64,000 nucleotides of DNA from Pteria penguin (Eukaryota > Mollusca > Bivalvia > Pterioida > Pteriidae). Both the position numbers and the translations under genes were made by a program. The notes under the pieces are model-generated. The model saw only the letters and a program-made list of their open reading frames with translations. It ran no database searches and was not told the origin of the DNA. The stretch is taken from positions 179,001-243,000 of the forward strand of contig CM068585.1 of assembly GCA_035048485.1 (NCBI GenBank). Reading direction: 5' to 3'. Shown in pieces: positions 28,031 to 38,934 of this stretch. Position 1 is the first letter of the stretch. Every line of letters begins with the position of its first letter.

Positions 28031-28599
28031 TTTTGTTAAAATAAGATAAGATAATTTGTACTTAAAGTCGGCATGTCAGCATAACAATCATTGGATAACA
28101 TAAGCTCTAATGAGCTTTTAACATATATATAACATATATACAAATAACATATGTACAGTAACAATAACAGTAGTTAAGAAAGAAGAAAAGATAAAAAAAA
28201 GATAGTAAGATAGAAAATTTCATAAGACAAAACCATAAAGAGGTTAAACTTCTAACCACAAAATCACAGAAAAAAAGCACTGAAAAGGCACATTCGAAAT
28301 TGTAAGATACTTGATAAAAAGTTAAGCAAACAACAGCACACAAAAAGCACTAAACAGGCAGAGTTATAATAGAATTTTTATGCATAATAAAAACTTTAGC
28401 AGAAGCAACAAACAAAAGCAGTCATAATTAGTACAAATTCTTAGATTGTTCGAAAGACCATAAAAGAAACGAAATTCATTTAAAGATAAATGATAGATGC
28501 TATTAAGAGTCAATACATTAAAATATATATATATACACCACAGTTATGTATATTGAGAAACATAAAAACTTATTTAGATGTGTAAGGAAATTAAAAAAA

Positions 28600-29970
28600 A
28601 AGTTGACCACAGCTGGATTTGAACCGCTACCCTCTATACTTTAATTACCAAGTGGTATATGTACCATTTTGAGACCTAGTTTTTAGACATAGTGGCATTA
28701 TCTGTTGACCGATTTTGATGAAATTTACCAAATTGATAGAGGACCTATAGTACTTCATGTATTCTGTGTTTCATTAAAATCTTTCATGTGGTATAACAGC
28801 AGAAGTTAAAAAGTGAAGAATTGTCCCTATACACCCTCATTTGAAAGTCTTAAAAAATTCATAATATATCCAAAAATTGAGATATTGACAAAATTCTTTC
28901 AAATTAACATTCCTTACCATAATTATGATCACAATAGTCATTAAGAAATCATCAATATCAATTAACTAAAAAGCATGACACTTTTCTCCATTGAAAATAC
29001 TAAGTCCAGAATCAGGTCAAAAAATAGTCCTTAAGAAATCATCATTATCAATTAACAAGGAAATATGACACTATTCTGTATTGAAATCACCAAGTCCAAA
29101 CATAGTCGAAAAAAATTCTAAAATCTGATTTTGGAAGGGAACCAAAATTACAATATGTCTTCACTCATCCCTCTAGATCATTTCTATGCATTCTGTTTGT
29201 CTCTGTATACAGCCAGTATGAAAAAGAATATTATCAAAGGAGGGTACTTTTTTGTGACCCACTTTTGACTATGGTGGCACCATCTGTATAGAGGTCTGGC
29301 AAAAAATCAGAATTTGAAAGAGATCATAAGTGATTTATATCTACGAAGATTTATTAAAAATCCTTCGAAAAGTTTCGCAGAAAAGTTGAAAATGTGAAAA
29401 ATGGCCAACCCCCCCTTTTTTTTGGAAGTCTTAAAAAATTCATAAAAAGTCCAAAAATTGAGATATTGACAAAACTCTTTCACAGTAATATTCCATACCA
29501 TAATTATGATCAAAATAGTCATTAAGAAATCATCAATATCAATTAACTAAAAAGCATGACACTTTTCTCCATTGAAAATACTAAGTCCAGAAACAGGTCA
29601 AAAAAGCGTAAATTTCTATTTGACAGATCTTAACCCCGAACATAATTTTTGATAACCCATCTTTATAGATTTTTGAAATGCAATTAGTTTCCCCATTTAT
29701 GCACTGGTTCTTGAGGAGAAGATTTTTGAAGAGGGGTACTGTTTTGGGCATGTTTGACTCCATCCTGGATCCACCTCCAAGGGAATCTGGATCCCAAACA
29801 CAATTTTAGTAGGGGACCTTGAGTACATCATATATATAAACTTTGATCCAAATCTGCAAAGCAGATTCAGAGAAATAGTCGAAAATGTGAAAAAGTTAAT
29901 GATGGACGACGGACGAAGGACGGTGCACTATGACTATAGCTCACTTAAGCCTTCAGCTCAGGTGAGCTAA
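28600..29970 (+). mobile_element. Dispersed non-coding repeat ending in CTCAGGTGAGCTAAAA
   Basis: It begins near a tRNA-like B-box sequence (minus strand GGTTCAAATCC at about 28617). It contains a ~190-bp segment duplicated at about 28845-29030 and 29430-29610, sharing CATCAATATCAATTAACTAA, with a third partial copy at about 29026-29110. It ends in GCCTTCAGCTCAGGTGAGCT. No coding frame is seen. Such ends are familiar from abundant bivalve repeats, but the class is unclear. Confidence 0.55.
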
Positions 29971-30049
29971 AAAGCGCAACCAAAGCATGACATATACTCA
30001 TATAGAACAAATGATAAGACAGCACAGACAAGAGATTGATACTAGATAA

Positions 30050-30295
30050 ATCATAGCAGACAAAACGTAAAAATCTACATTGAACATCTTGCCAGGTATG
30101 CTGCAGCCAATAAATATCAACCACACATATGCTACATTGACAATTATCTTCATTCCAATGAGAAATTGATGATTTGAAATGATTAAAATATGCAGTTTGC
30201 CTAAAATTATCTGGAAGACAAAGAACAGCTGCAGCATACCTGAAGGTGTTCTTACCATAAGTACTTGTCCTGACTGTTAGAACCTGTAAAATATT
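30050..30295 (-). pseudogene. LINE ORF2 C-terminal fragment (CR1/Jockey-like)
   Basis: The minus strand encodes TSTYGKNTFRYAAAVLCLP followed by DNFRQTAYFNHFKSSI. This matches the conserved tail of CR1/Jockey-like reverse-transcriptase proteins (pattern TxxYGxxxFxxAAxxLWNxLP...FKxxL). It sits in a larger minus-strand open frame (29945-30460). Only this piece of the protein is present, with no RT core next to it, so it is a truncated remnant. The class is inferred from the motif only. Confidence 0.7.
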
Positions 30296-30423
30296 TGTTA
30301 TGTTAAATGAAAATGCAAATAGAGAACAAGGTAAAGAATATGAATACGTATTTATAAACAATATGTATGAAGATTTTGATGTAACTGATAAGGTCATGAA
30401 TGTAGTAGAAAATACATGCACCA

Positions 30424-30690
30424 ATGAGAAAAAGATATGAAAGGAAACACAGTTGTCCATATATGAACAAAGACCTAAGAAACGGAATACTTGAAAAACA
30501 CATGTTATATAATAAATTTATGAAAAATAGATGTAGTAAAACATGGGAATTGTATAGAAAACAGAGGAATTTTCTGACTAAGCTGAAGAAGATATCTGAA
30601 AGTGTGTATTTTACTGAAAGGTGTGTTGGAGGCACTAAGAGTAAAGATTTTTGGAAGAGAAAACTGAAGACATATGACAAAACTGTATGA
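30424..30690 (+). pseudogene. LINE ORF2 linker fragment between endonuclease and RT
   Basis: An 88-codon frame contains HSCPYMNKDLRNGILEKHML, NRCSKTWELYRKQRNFLT and KDFWKRKLKTYD. This is the standard pattern of the region between endonuclease and reverse transcriptase in non-LTR elements (Pxxxxxlr...RNxLYxxxxxxW..YrxxRN...FWxxv). The endonuclease is missing. The RT part of what may be the same element resumes at about 32030, after a minus-strand insertion and a MITE, and that continuity is an inference. Confidence 0.7.
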
Positions 30691-31029
30691 CAAAAGTCAC
30701 CTAGGACATGCACACAAAACATGATGATAATAGAATATACACTATAAAATGACATTACAAAAATATTCGATCGTGCTGAGGTTACGATACCGACTTAGGA
30801 CGGTCAATTGAAGTAACAAATGTCATTCAATTGGTGTGGTTAACCGGTTTACAGACAGCCACCTTCCAACTGTGCTGCAAAAGCAGCACAATGAAAGTAC
30901 ACATATATGAAAATTTATAAATAATCCTCCATATAGAAAACAAGGATCAACAGGTCTCTCTAGAAGAGAGGTCATAATTTTTTTTGACACACGAAAAGTT
31001 TATAGAATAATATGTTGCTATCAAAATAT

Positions 31030-31800
31030 ATTAGGCGACATCAACATAAGTAAACCGTGCTCTGTCCGTCTGTACGCCTAGCTCAGATCCTTGATCAAGA
31101 GGAGTCCCGAATAACAGTCAGAGGGGACGAGGATCAGGACCTTGTCTCCTCTGAAAAGGTTTGGACAAGGACCGTCATATAGTCCTTACCGCCCTGTTAG
31201 TCAACGTGCAACGCTCAAGCAAAAGTCTGCATTTGGGTTGTAGAGGGACCCAATACAAGAACTATGGTCTTAGCGATGATCTCGGGGTCATACTGTCGAT
31301 ATCGAAGGCGTTTAATAATTTTAGAACTCGCTTATATGAAATTATCGGAACCTTTTACCCTTCTTAGTTTGTACACTAGATCACCATAGAAATTGGGATG
31401 GGATATTCCGCTGGATACGTACTGTTGAAAAGTCACATTTCCAAATTTAGATAAAATGTCTGAATAAGATCTGCAAAATTTACCGAAAGTTTTTCGAAGT
31501 TTATGATATCTGTAACCCTGAGTTAGAAGTTTAAAAGTAAACTGAGAATTTTTTTTTGCGTGAAAATCCGAAACATTAGTGTAGGCTCTAGCGAACGGAA
31601 CCATTTACCTAATATAACTACCGTATGATGGGAGTCTGGTGATATCACCATCTAGATAAGGTAAATTTACAATAGGAAATTCAAAGTCGTCACGTTTATC
31701 ATATATGTTGGTATGAATATTGTTGTTAACAATTTTAATATTTAGATCCAAAAAGGGTGTTTCCTGGTCGGAAGCATTGACTGTGTTAATACAATTTTTT
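31030..31800 (-). pseudogene. RT-like retroelement C-terminal remnant
   Basis: Read on the minus strand, about 31800-31332 encodes NIYDKRDDFEFPIVNLPYLD, then GDITRLPSYGSYIR, a stop, then FARAYTNVSDFHAKKN, QGYRYHKLRKTFGKFC and ISHPNFYGDLVYKLRRVKG. This is the tail of a widespread family of animal retroelement proteins with an RT domain that I cannot name with certainty. One in-frame stop interrupts it, and the stretch from 31330 down to about 31030 continues the element with further stops. It is nested in opposite orientation within a + strand LINE. Confidence 0.7.
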
Positions 31801-31856
31801 AATAATACAGTTGTTTAATACAGTGGAGTACAATTAAGCCAAACGATTAGCCTCAA

Positions 31857-32011
31857 CAGTGATGGGTCCAGAATTTTTGAAAAGGGAGGCCCACATGTGT
31901 ATTAGCCAAATTACTCGGACTTGTTTGGTGCCAAATCTGGATTTTTACATGTAATATGTGGTGAAAAAGGGGGGGGGGGGGGATTGGGTGCCCCCTCTAA
32001 ATCCGCCACTG
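31857..32011. mobile_element. hAT-like MITE, CAGTGGCGGATCC type, copy 3
   Basis: The left end is decayed (CAGTGATGGGTCCAG) and the right end is AATCCGCCACTG, with the same G-run core. The flanks CTCAA and CACAA differ at one base, in line with an older 5-bp target duplication. Confidence 0.8.
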
Positions 32012-32029
32012 CACAAACAAATGTAAAAT

Positions 32030-32543
32030 TGTCTTAAATGAAAATGATACTCTTCTCATAGAAACACCAAAAGTTGCTGAACTTTTAATGAGTTTTATTC
32101 ATGTAGCAGAATATAGGTAAAGATTATGTTTTTGATCCCGTTTCTCACCCTACTCTACAAAAGATAAAAGAATATTGTCTTAGAAATGACGTTTTTAATT
32201 TTAAGCTTATTGATAACAACATTGTGAATAAAATAATATGTAAAATGAACGCAAAGAAAGCTGTAGGGGTAGACAAACTGTCGTCTAAATTGCTAAAAGC
32301 AGGTAGAGAGGCTATTGTACCATTCTTAATATGTATACTTAACCAGTCTTCGAGTTCCCGGACACACTAAAGGAGGCTCAGGTCACTTCTTTGTTTTAAA
32401 AAAAATGACCCTCTAAACAAAAATAATCAACGTCCAGTCAGTATTTTGAATAATATTTCTAAAATTTTTGAGAGAGTTATATGTGATCAACTTGTTCTTT
32501 TTTCGAAACTGTGTTCAACGATTTTTATGTGCTTTTAGAAAGG
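32030..32543 (+). pseudogene. LINE reverse-transcriptase N-terminal fragment
   Basis: The + strand encodes IVLNENDTLLIETPKVAELL, then CKMNAKKAVGVDKLSSKLLK, and after a frameshift FPDTLKEAQVTSLF and NNISKIFERVICDQL. These are the conserved RT motifs 0 to 2 of non-LTR elements (KKAxGxDxIPxxLLK ... RPVSLLxxxSKIFExxI). Stops and at least two frameshifts show it is dead. The fragment ends inside the FCAFRKG-type motif, exactly where the 89-bp array resumes, sharing GGTATGC with it. Confidence 0.85.
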
Positions 32544-33290
32544 TATGCTTGTGAGCCTAGTGCTGTTGTAATCGAGTTACATTATATAGTATTGACATTA
32601 TATAGTACTGGAGCGTTATACCCTGTAATGAACTTAACTGTATGCCCTTGAGCCTAGTGCTGTTGTGTGTTGGTGATCAAGTTACATTATATAGTACTGA
32701 AGTATTATACACTGTAATGAACTTTTACTGTATGCCCGTGAGCCTAGTGCTGTTGTGTGTTGGTGATCAAGTTACATTATATAGTACTGAAGTGTTATAC
32801 CCTGTAATGAACTTAACTGTATGCCCGTGAGCCTAGTGCTGTTGTGTGTCGGTGATCAAGTTACATTATATAGTACTGAAGTGTTATACACTGTAATGAA
32901 CTTTCCTGTATGCCCTTGAGCCTAGTGCTGTTGTGTGTTGGTAATCGAGTTACATTATATAGTACTGAAGTATTATACCTGGTAATGAACTTTCCTGTAT
33001 GCCCTTGAGCCTAGTGCTGTTGTGTGTTGGTGATCAAGTTACATTATATAGTACTGAAGTATTATACACTGTAATGAACTTTACTGTATGCCCTTGGGGC
33101 TGAGTTCCATTATACAGTACTAAAGTGTTATACACTGAAATGACTTTACTGTATGGACGTGTGTCTTGTTCTGTTGTGTGTTGGTAATCGAGTTACATTA
33201 TACAGTGCTGAAGTGTTAAACACTGTTATGAGCTTTACTGCATGCCCTTGAACCTGGTGCTGTTGTGTTTTTATGATGAAGTAACTTTAT
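32544..33290. repeat. 89-bp tandem repeat array, right part
   Basis: About 8 further copies of the same unit as 26700-28030, decaying toward the right end. Confidence 0.95.
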
Positions 33291-33530
33291 ATACCCAATT
33301 TACCCAAGTAGTTCACTAGTGCGGAAAAAGCATGGTATCCAAACATGTTTGCGACTCATCAACTGAACTTTTAAGATATATAATTTCTGTTGCAAATTTG
33401 GTCTGTTTTACTCAGCCGATGTGGGACCCATTTCGATGACCATAATCTGTACCAACATAACGATAGTGGAAGAATAGCAGTTCAGTATTAGTAATCAGAA
33501 ATGTTTTCTTAATGTAGGTAAAGGAGTAAG
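33291..33530. other. Short intergenic stretch, nothing recognised
   Basis: No repeat or coding signature is seen between the 89-bp array and the MITE. Confidence 0.5.
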
Positions 33531-33714
33531 CAGTGGCGTAGCGTAGCCTGAGTGTATGTGTAGGCAGAATTTCGAAGCCTATGTATACAAAAAAAAAAAA
33601 ATAATAATAATAAAAATAATAATAATAAAAATTTAGAATAAAGGAAACTATGCATTACTTGGCAAAATTATGTGTAGGCAAATGCCTTTTTGTCTTATGG
33701 ACGTTTCGCCACTG
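33531..33714. mobile_element. hAT-like MITE, CAGTGGCGTAGC subtype
   Basis: The ends are CAGTGGCGTAGCG and GTTTCGCCACTG, flanked by exact 5-bp GTAAG duplications (33526-33530, 33715-33719). The interior differs from the CAGTGGCGGATCC copies and includes an A/AAT-rich tract and repeated TGTGTAGGCA. Confidence 0.8.
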
Positions 33715-33862
33715 GTAAGAATAAACAAAATCAGTGATAGCAACAACAACAAGAGGAAGTTGGCTAATCATTGCATAAGGTCGAATTCAAGAAATCCTGA
33801 ATTAAACCTTACTCGAAATATTTTGTGCTGGCAGTGTTTAATTTTCATGAACTATATGATAA
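33715..33862. other. Short AT-rich interval
   Basis: Unassigned sequence between a MITE and the foldback element. Confidence 0.4.
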
Positions 33863-33971
33863 TTATGCCCTTTCCTCTCATTTTTATAGTCGTTCATTTA
33901 TAGTTCCCTCTATGTAAAAGCGCTATATCTTTACAATTGTGCCCTTTCTTCTTATTTTCATAGTCGTTTAT
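33863..33971. repeat. ~72-bp direct repeat flanking the foldback, left side
   Basis: About one and a half copies of a unit containing AAAAGCGCTATATCTTTA and GCCCTTTCTTCTTATTTT. The same unit, in the same orientation, lies on the far side of the foldback. Confidence 0.8.
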
Positions 33972-34514
33972 TATGGAAAGCCAAAGGGTTCAATATTCTA
34001 TCTATGTAGTTATGTATTTGTTGTTGTGAAATGCGTTATTGGTTCATTGTAAACATTAAAATGTTAATCCGTAACATGACATTTGTAGTACATAACTGTT
34101 TGTTTACAAAATGAAGATGTAAGATGTTGTCTGTGTAAATGAACAACAAGTGAATGCTGTATTCGTTCATTGTAATTCAAAATGTATATCTCCGTTATTC
34201 TTATCTGATCTTCCGTAAATTGCAGTTGCGAGTTTTCAGAAACTTGTTATTTGTTGATCCGTGCAATGTTAGTTCAACATTCGTATTTCATCATTCGTGA
34301 TTTGTTTTTCAACATTTGTACGGTAATGCACCATTATGACGACAGAAGGCGCGCACTACGGCGAACCTTTTGTGAAACAGACTATAGAATCTATACGGAT
34401 AGTGTATTTAGAGTGGAGCTATGCTGTGACGTCAGCTATACTTAATCTTGAAAGTTGCCATATATTTTAAAATTATGTGTGAAAATTGTAGATCTTATAG
34501 CTTTTGCAATTTAA

Positions 34515-35646
34515 AGCTGTATACCCTATGTTCGCTAGTAGAGTGCATATTATGGGTAGATTTATTCTAAATTGTTTTGAATATATAAATAAGCCTAAAA
34601 CATATTAAAAAAGGACCCTTGCAAATATTGGGATCAAATTCGTCGTATTAAGTGAGATATGGCTGTCTAAAACACGATGTTTGTAAACAGAATGTTTACA
34701 ACCAACTTATTACGTGATCTAATTCGGAAGCCGCCACATCACGGACACTGGTGGAGGGCGAGGTAAATAAACTTGACGAGTAACTTTAAAGCTGTATACC
34801 CTATGTTCGCATATCATTGGTCAATTTATTCTAAACTGTTTTGATTATATGTATAAGCCTAAAACATATTTTAAAAAGGCCCTTGCAAATGTTGTGATCA
34901 AATTCGTCGTATTAAGTGAGATACGGCTGTGTAAAACGCGATGTTTGTAAACAGAATGTTTACAACCAACTTATCACGTGATCTAATTTGGAAGCCATAT
35001 CAAGGAGGGCGAGGTAAATAACCTTGACGAGTAACTTTAAAAATCTGCATTCAAGTCTGCTAAAGTTAGTATTTACTGAAATTGTTATCTTTTGGAGTCT
35101 CCCTTCGTCGTATTTGTTTTCATTACACTGCGCATGCGCGAAGTCAGGTTACAGTTGTATTTATGGAATACCCTCTTTATTTAGGAAGTATGTTCTTTTT
35201 ATTTTGATATCTCCGAGGGTTTAAAGCCACAAAATATGTTATTAACGCAAACTTAATAACTTCAGCCATACAAGAAAAATACAGTTTTTGTTTTACATGC
35301 GCTAAGTTTTGAAATTATGCCGAATTGTAGGGTATACAACTTTAAAAATCTGTATTCAAGTCTGCTAAAGTTAGTATTTACTGAAATCGATTTCTTTTGG
35401 AGTTTCCCTTCATCGTATTTGTTTTAATTAAACTGCGCATGTGCGAAGTCAGGTCATGGTTGTATTTATGGAATACCCACTTTATTTACGAAGTATTTTC
35501 TTTTTATTTTGATATCTCCGAGGGTTTGAAGCAACAAAAGATGTTATTAACGCAAAGTTAGTAACTTCAGCCATACGAGAAAAATACAGTTTTTGTTTTA
35601 CGTGCGCTAATTTTTGAAATTATACTGAATTGTAGGGTATACAACT
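34515..35646. mobile_element. TTAA-flanked MITE (outer copy), interrupted by its own kind
   Basis: The termini AGCTGTATACCC and GGGTATACAACT are near-perfect inverted repeats, flanked by TTAA at 34511-34514 and 35647-35650. The right arm of the foldback shows the unfilled site (read GCTTTTGCAGTTTAGGAGTA). TTAA duplications are typical of piggyBac and Kolobok transposons, and the terminal bases fit Kolobok slightly better. There is no coding capacity. It is split by the inner copy at 34790-35341. Confidence 0.88.
34790..35341. mobile_element. TTAA-flanked MITE (inner copy, full length)
   Basis: A 552-bp element with the same termini as the outer copy, flanked by TTAA at 34786-34789 and 35342-35345. 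Its own middle (around 35030-35050, GTAACTTTAAAAATCTG) shows the intact site into which it has jumped in the outer copy. Confidence 0.9.
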
Positions 35647-36889
35647 TTAAGAGTAGAGGTCAGCACACTTGTGGACCTAAGGCTAAGCTAATGCCCTAAC
35701 ATGTGCTTTCGATCTCCATCTAGACTAGAGTGAATTTTATCAATTCTAAAATCAAGGCCAAGGGAGTCTAGTAAAATAGCGGTTTCGCTCACAGGTCCCT
35801 ACAAATAAGATATTTATAACCCCCCCCCCCCTTTCCCCCTCTGACTCTCTCTCTCTCTCGACTCGTGAAATGAAAACACAAAAAAAAAAAGAAAAATGTA
35901 TAGTGGGGGAGGGTCTTTAGATTACCTTAAAAAATTGAATTCACCAAGAAATTTAGAAATATAAGCTAAAGCAGTATATTTGGGGAAGGCCATAAAACAC
36001 CATGCAGAGCCCAGCAGTATTTACAAGTCTCTGTGAGTGGTGAACCCCTCTCCAACCTCCATGCCTCCCCCTCCTGCCGTATCCAGTGCGATATTTTTGT
36101 CGTTTTTAAAAGAAGTATAAGACTCTCCCCCATTATATATTTTTCTTCCTCTCTCCCCCTCCTTCCCCCTTGCCTCTCCTTTCCCGCCCCTTACCCCCCC
36201 CCCCTCCTTTCTATGTTTGATGACATTTTCAAGTACAGTATAAAAGAAAACAACGTAATATAAATAAGAAGTCTAAATGGAGATCGAAAGCACATGTTAG
36301 GGCATTAGCTTAGCCTTAGGTCCACAAGTGTGCTGACCTCTACTCCTAAACTGCAAAAGCTATAAGATCTACAATTTTCACACATAGTTTTAAAATATGT
36401 GGCAACTTTCAAGATTATGTATAGCTGACGTCACAGCATAGCTCCACTCCGCTAAGTACGCTGTCCGTATAGATTCTATAGTCTGTTTCACAAAAAATTC
36501 TCCGTAGTGCGCGCCCTCTGTCGTCATAATGGTGCATTACCGTACAAATGTTGAAAAACAAATCACGAATGATGAAATACGAATGTCGAACCAACATTGC
36601 ACGGATCAACAAATAACAAGTTTCTGAAAACTCGCAACTGCAATTTACGGAAGATCAGATAAGAATTACGGAGATATACATTTTGAATTACAATGAACGA
36701 ATAAAGCATTCACTTGTTGTACATTTACACAGACAACATCTTAATCTTCATTTTGTAAACGAACAGTTATGTACTACAAATGTCAAGTTACGGATTATCA
36801 TTTTAATGTTTACAATGAACCAATAACGCATTTCACAACAACAAATACATAATTACATAGATAGAATATTGAACCCTTTGGCTTTCCAT

Positions 36890-37012
36890 AGTTTATTTCC
36901 AGTTCCCTCTAAGTAAAAGCGCTATATCTTTATAATTATGCCCTTTCTTCTTATTTTTATATTCGTTCATTTCCAGTTCCCTCTAAGTAAAAGCGCTATA
37001 TCTTTATAATAA
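36890..37012. repeat. ~72-bp direct repeat flanking the foldback, right side
   Basis: Two partial copies of the unit with AAAAGCGCTATATCTTTA, in the same orientation as on the left flank. Confidence 0.8.
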
Positions 37013-37577
37013 TGCGAACACAAAATATGAGGAAAACAACTTCTCCCAAAAATACATGAGACCATCAGCCCCCATAAAATCATCAATATAATCACCGGAC
37101 TTCTTGCCAATAATGACCACTTGCACTTGCACTTGGACACTGTCAATATGTTTACATTGTCAAGTTTATGTAAACTGAGATGTTCGAAATATGCGATTTT
37201 TGGTGTAAAGCCGCCCATGGGTGTAGGTCGCAAAGACTGTCGAAATTCGATCAATTTTTCGTTTTTTGCTTGGGCCGCAAGTTGAGGTAAAGGTGGGGTG
37301 GGGACATCGCTGTAGAGGATATCTCGGCAATTGTGAATTATAAGGAATTTTTCGGTAAAACTACCAGCACTATCCTAGATATTCATGTATTGTATTTTCC
37401 CCGGTAGTTTTCATAATTATTTGTAAAAGCTATCTATCCATCGGGATTCGTTGTAGTTGATATCTAAACCGCCTAATGAAGGTAAAAAAAGTTCACTCTT
37501 AAAACCAATAGCTATAGGTTACAAACATTGTTATCCTTCACTTTTTCATTGGCACTTACACAGAACGTGTCAACTTT

Positions 37578-37632
<55 letters not shown>

Positions 37633-38149
37633 TAAACACGTCCCACATTTGCCACGGGAAGCGCGTAAACTTGAAAAATGTCGGGTCGCATCGGCATCTC
37701 TAAACTCTCGTATTTAAACAGATTTAAGGTTCACTTCGGTCCAATACGCTTGAAAAGGACATGGCCGTTTCGCTTTTGAACTTCAGAATCAACCAACTGG
37801 GACACGTAATACAAGTTTTGAACATGAATTCATTTCAAGCGGAAGGCTGTTATATTCGTAGAGGTTAACATTAAAAGTTTCGTTTACTGAGATATGGTTT
37901 TATTATATACTAGCAACTGAAGAATTGATAGACATTAACCAGAAGAAAGTAAGAATACCACAATGTTTAGATGGTGTAGGAACCATACTTTCCTACTCGG
38001 ACATATGGACATGCACGGTATTACAAAACGCGAAACAGTAAATATGAGAGAAATAATCAAATAAAGAGCAAAGCTCAGAAGTTTTACCTGGAGCTTTCTA
38101 CATGTGTTTATTATTTGTTACTTTTATTTACTTATTTATTTCTTCGTCG

Positions 38150-38199
<50 letters not shown>

Positions 38200-38400
38200 G
38201 GTTTTCTTGGTGTGGTTTAGTTTTTCATAAAGATCTATAGACCTGTATCAGTACATCTCTCGTCCTTGCTGCTTCATGGATCGAATTGAGCTTTCAGTTT
38301 ATTTGATTTAAGTCTCCATCTGTGTCTTTATGAAGATTAAAACATCCCAAGTCTGCAAATGTCAGTCTTTCACTGTTTTGAAATCTGATCCACAATAAAC
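37013..38400. other. Intergenic DNA with (GA)n and (ATC)n microsatellites
   Basis: (GA)n spans about 37580-37630 and (ATC)n about 38144-38199. An open frame on the minus strand (37254-36967, 95 codons) has mixed composition and a hydrophobic stretch. A 33-codon + frame starts at 37678 (MSGRIGISKLSYLNRFKVH...). I recognise neither, and both could be chance. Confidence 0.4.
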
Positions 38401-38449
38401 AAGTTGGTTAATTGGTGTTTTACGTCGCTTTCAACGTATTATATTATGG

Positions 38450-38850
38450 CGTTGTCCGTCCGGCGTCCGTCGTCCGGGATAAGCTTGTCGGGCTATTACT
38501 TCTTCCCCTGTGCATGATTTCAATAATGTTTGACAGAATTGTTACTTAGGACCCAAGGGTGTATTATGACCTTGATCTAAGGTCAAAGGTCAAGGTCACA
38601 ACATGCAAAGTGAGTAAATCCTTGTCCGGGCCATGACTTCTTCCCCTGTGCATGGCTTTCAATAATATTTCACAGGATTGTTACTTAGGAACCAAGGGTA
38701 TGTCATGAGTTTGACCCAAGGTCACAGGTCAAAGGTCAAGGTCACAACATGCAAAGTTAGTAAATCATTGTCCGGGCCATAACTTCTTCCCCTGTGCATG
38801 GATTTCAATAGTATTTCACAGAATTGTTACTTAGGACCCAATTGCGATTA
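38450..38850. repeat. Pearl-like tandem block, copy 1
   Basis: Three units of about 130-145 bp share TTCTTCCCCTGTGCATG, TTGTTACTTAGGA and AAGGTCAAGGTCACAACATG. Bivalve 'pearl' elements are known for such short tandem cores, and the match is by general structure only. Confidence 0.7.
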
Positions 38851-38934
38851 TGGATCCCTCTTTTTGGATTTCAATATTTCATAAAAGTATTACCAAGAGA
38901 CCCATGTTTGGCGGTAATAAAACCATACGTTCAC

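Larger units (their letters stand above)
28031..32543. mobile_element. 4.5-kb composite of retroelement debris splitting the 89-bp array
   Basis: The 89-bp array stops mid-monomer at 28030 and resumes mid-monomer at about 32544. Everything between is foreign to it: LINE fragments on both strands, an RT-like element remnant, a long dispersed repeat and a MITE, each listed separately. 28031-28600 is AT-rich with no recognisable content and may be LINE 3' untranslated sequence. Confidence 0.75.
33972..36889. mobile_element. Large foldback (inverted-repeat) element
   Basis: The left arm is 33972-34510 continued at 35651-35725; the right arm is 36271-36889. They are long reverse complements of each other, matching for example at ATGGAAAGCCAAAGGGTTCA and GACGACAGAAGGCGCGCACT, with scattered differences. 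The left arm is interrupted by a TTAA-flanked element pair (34515-35646). The loop (35726-36270) is C/CT-rich and non-coding. No transposase is visible, so it is either a non-autonomous foldback element or an inverted duplication. Confidence 0.9.

Noticed and set aside
27771..28049. A 92-codon + frame and similar ones at 32642
   Set aside because: They are products of the 89-bp repeat, not a gene.
37678..37779. A 33-codon frame starting MSGRIGISKLSY as a first coding exon
   Set aside because: It ends at a stop, has no clear splice donor and no recognised homology.
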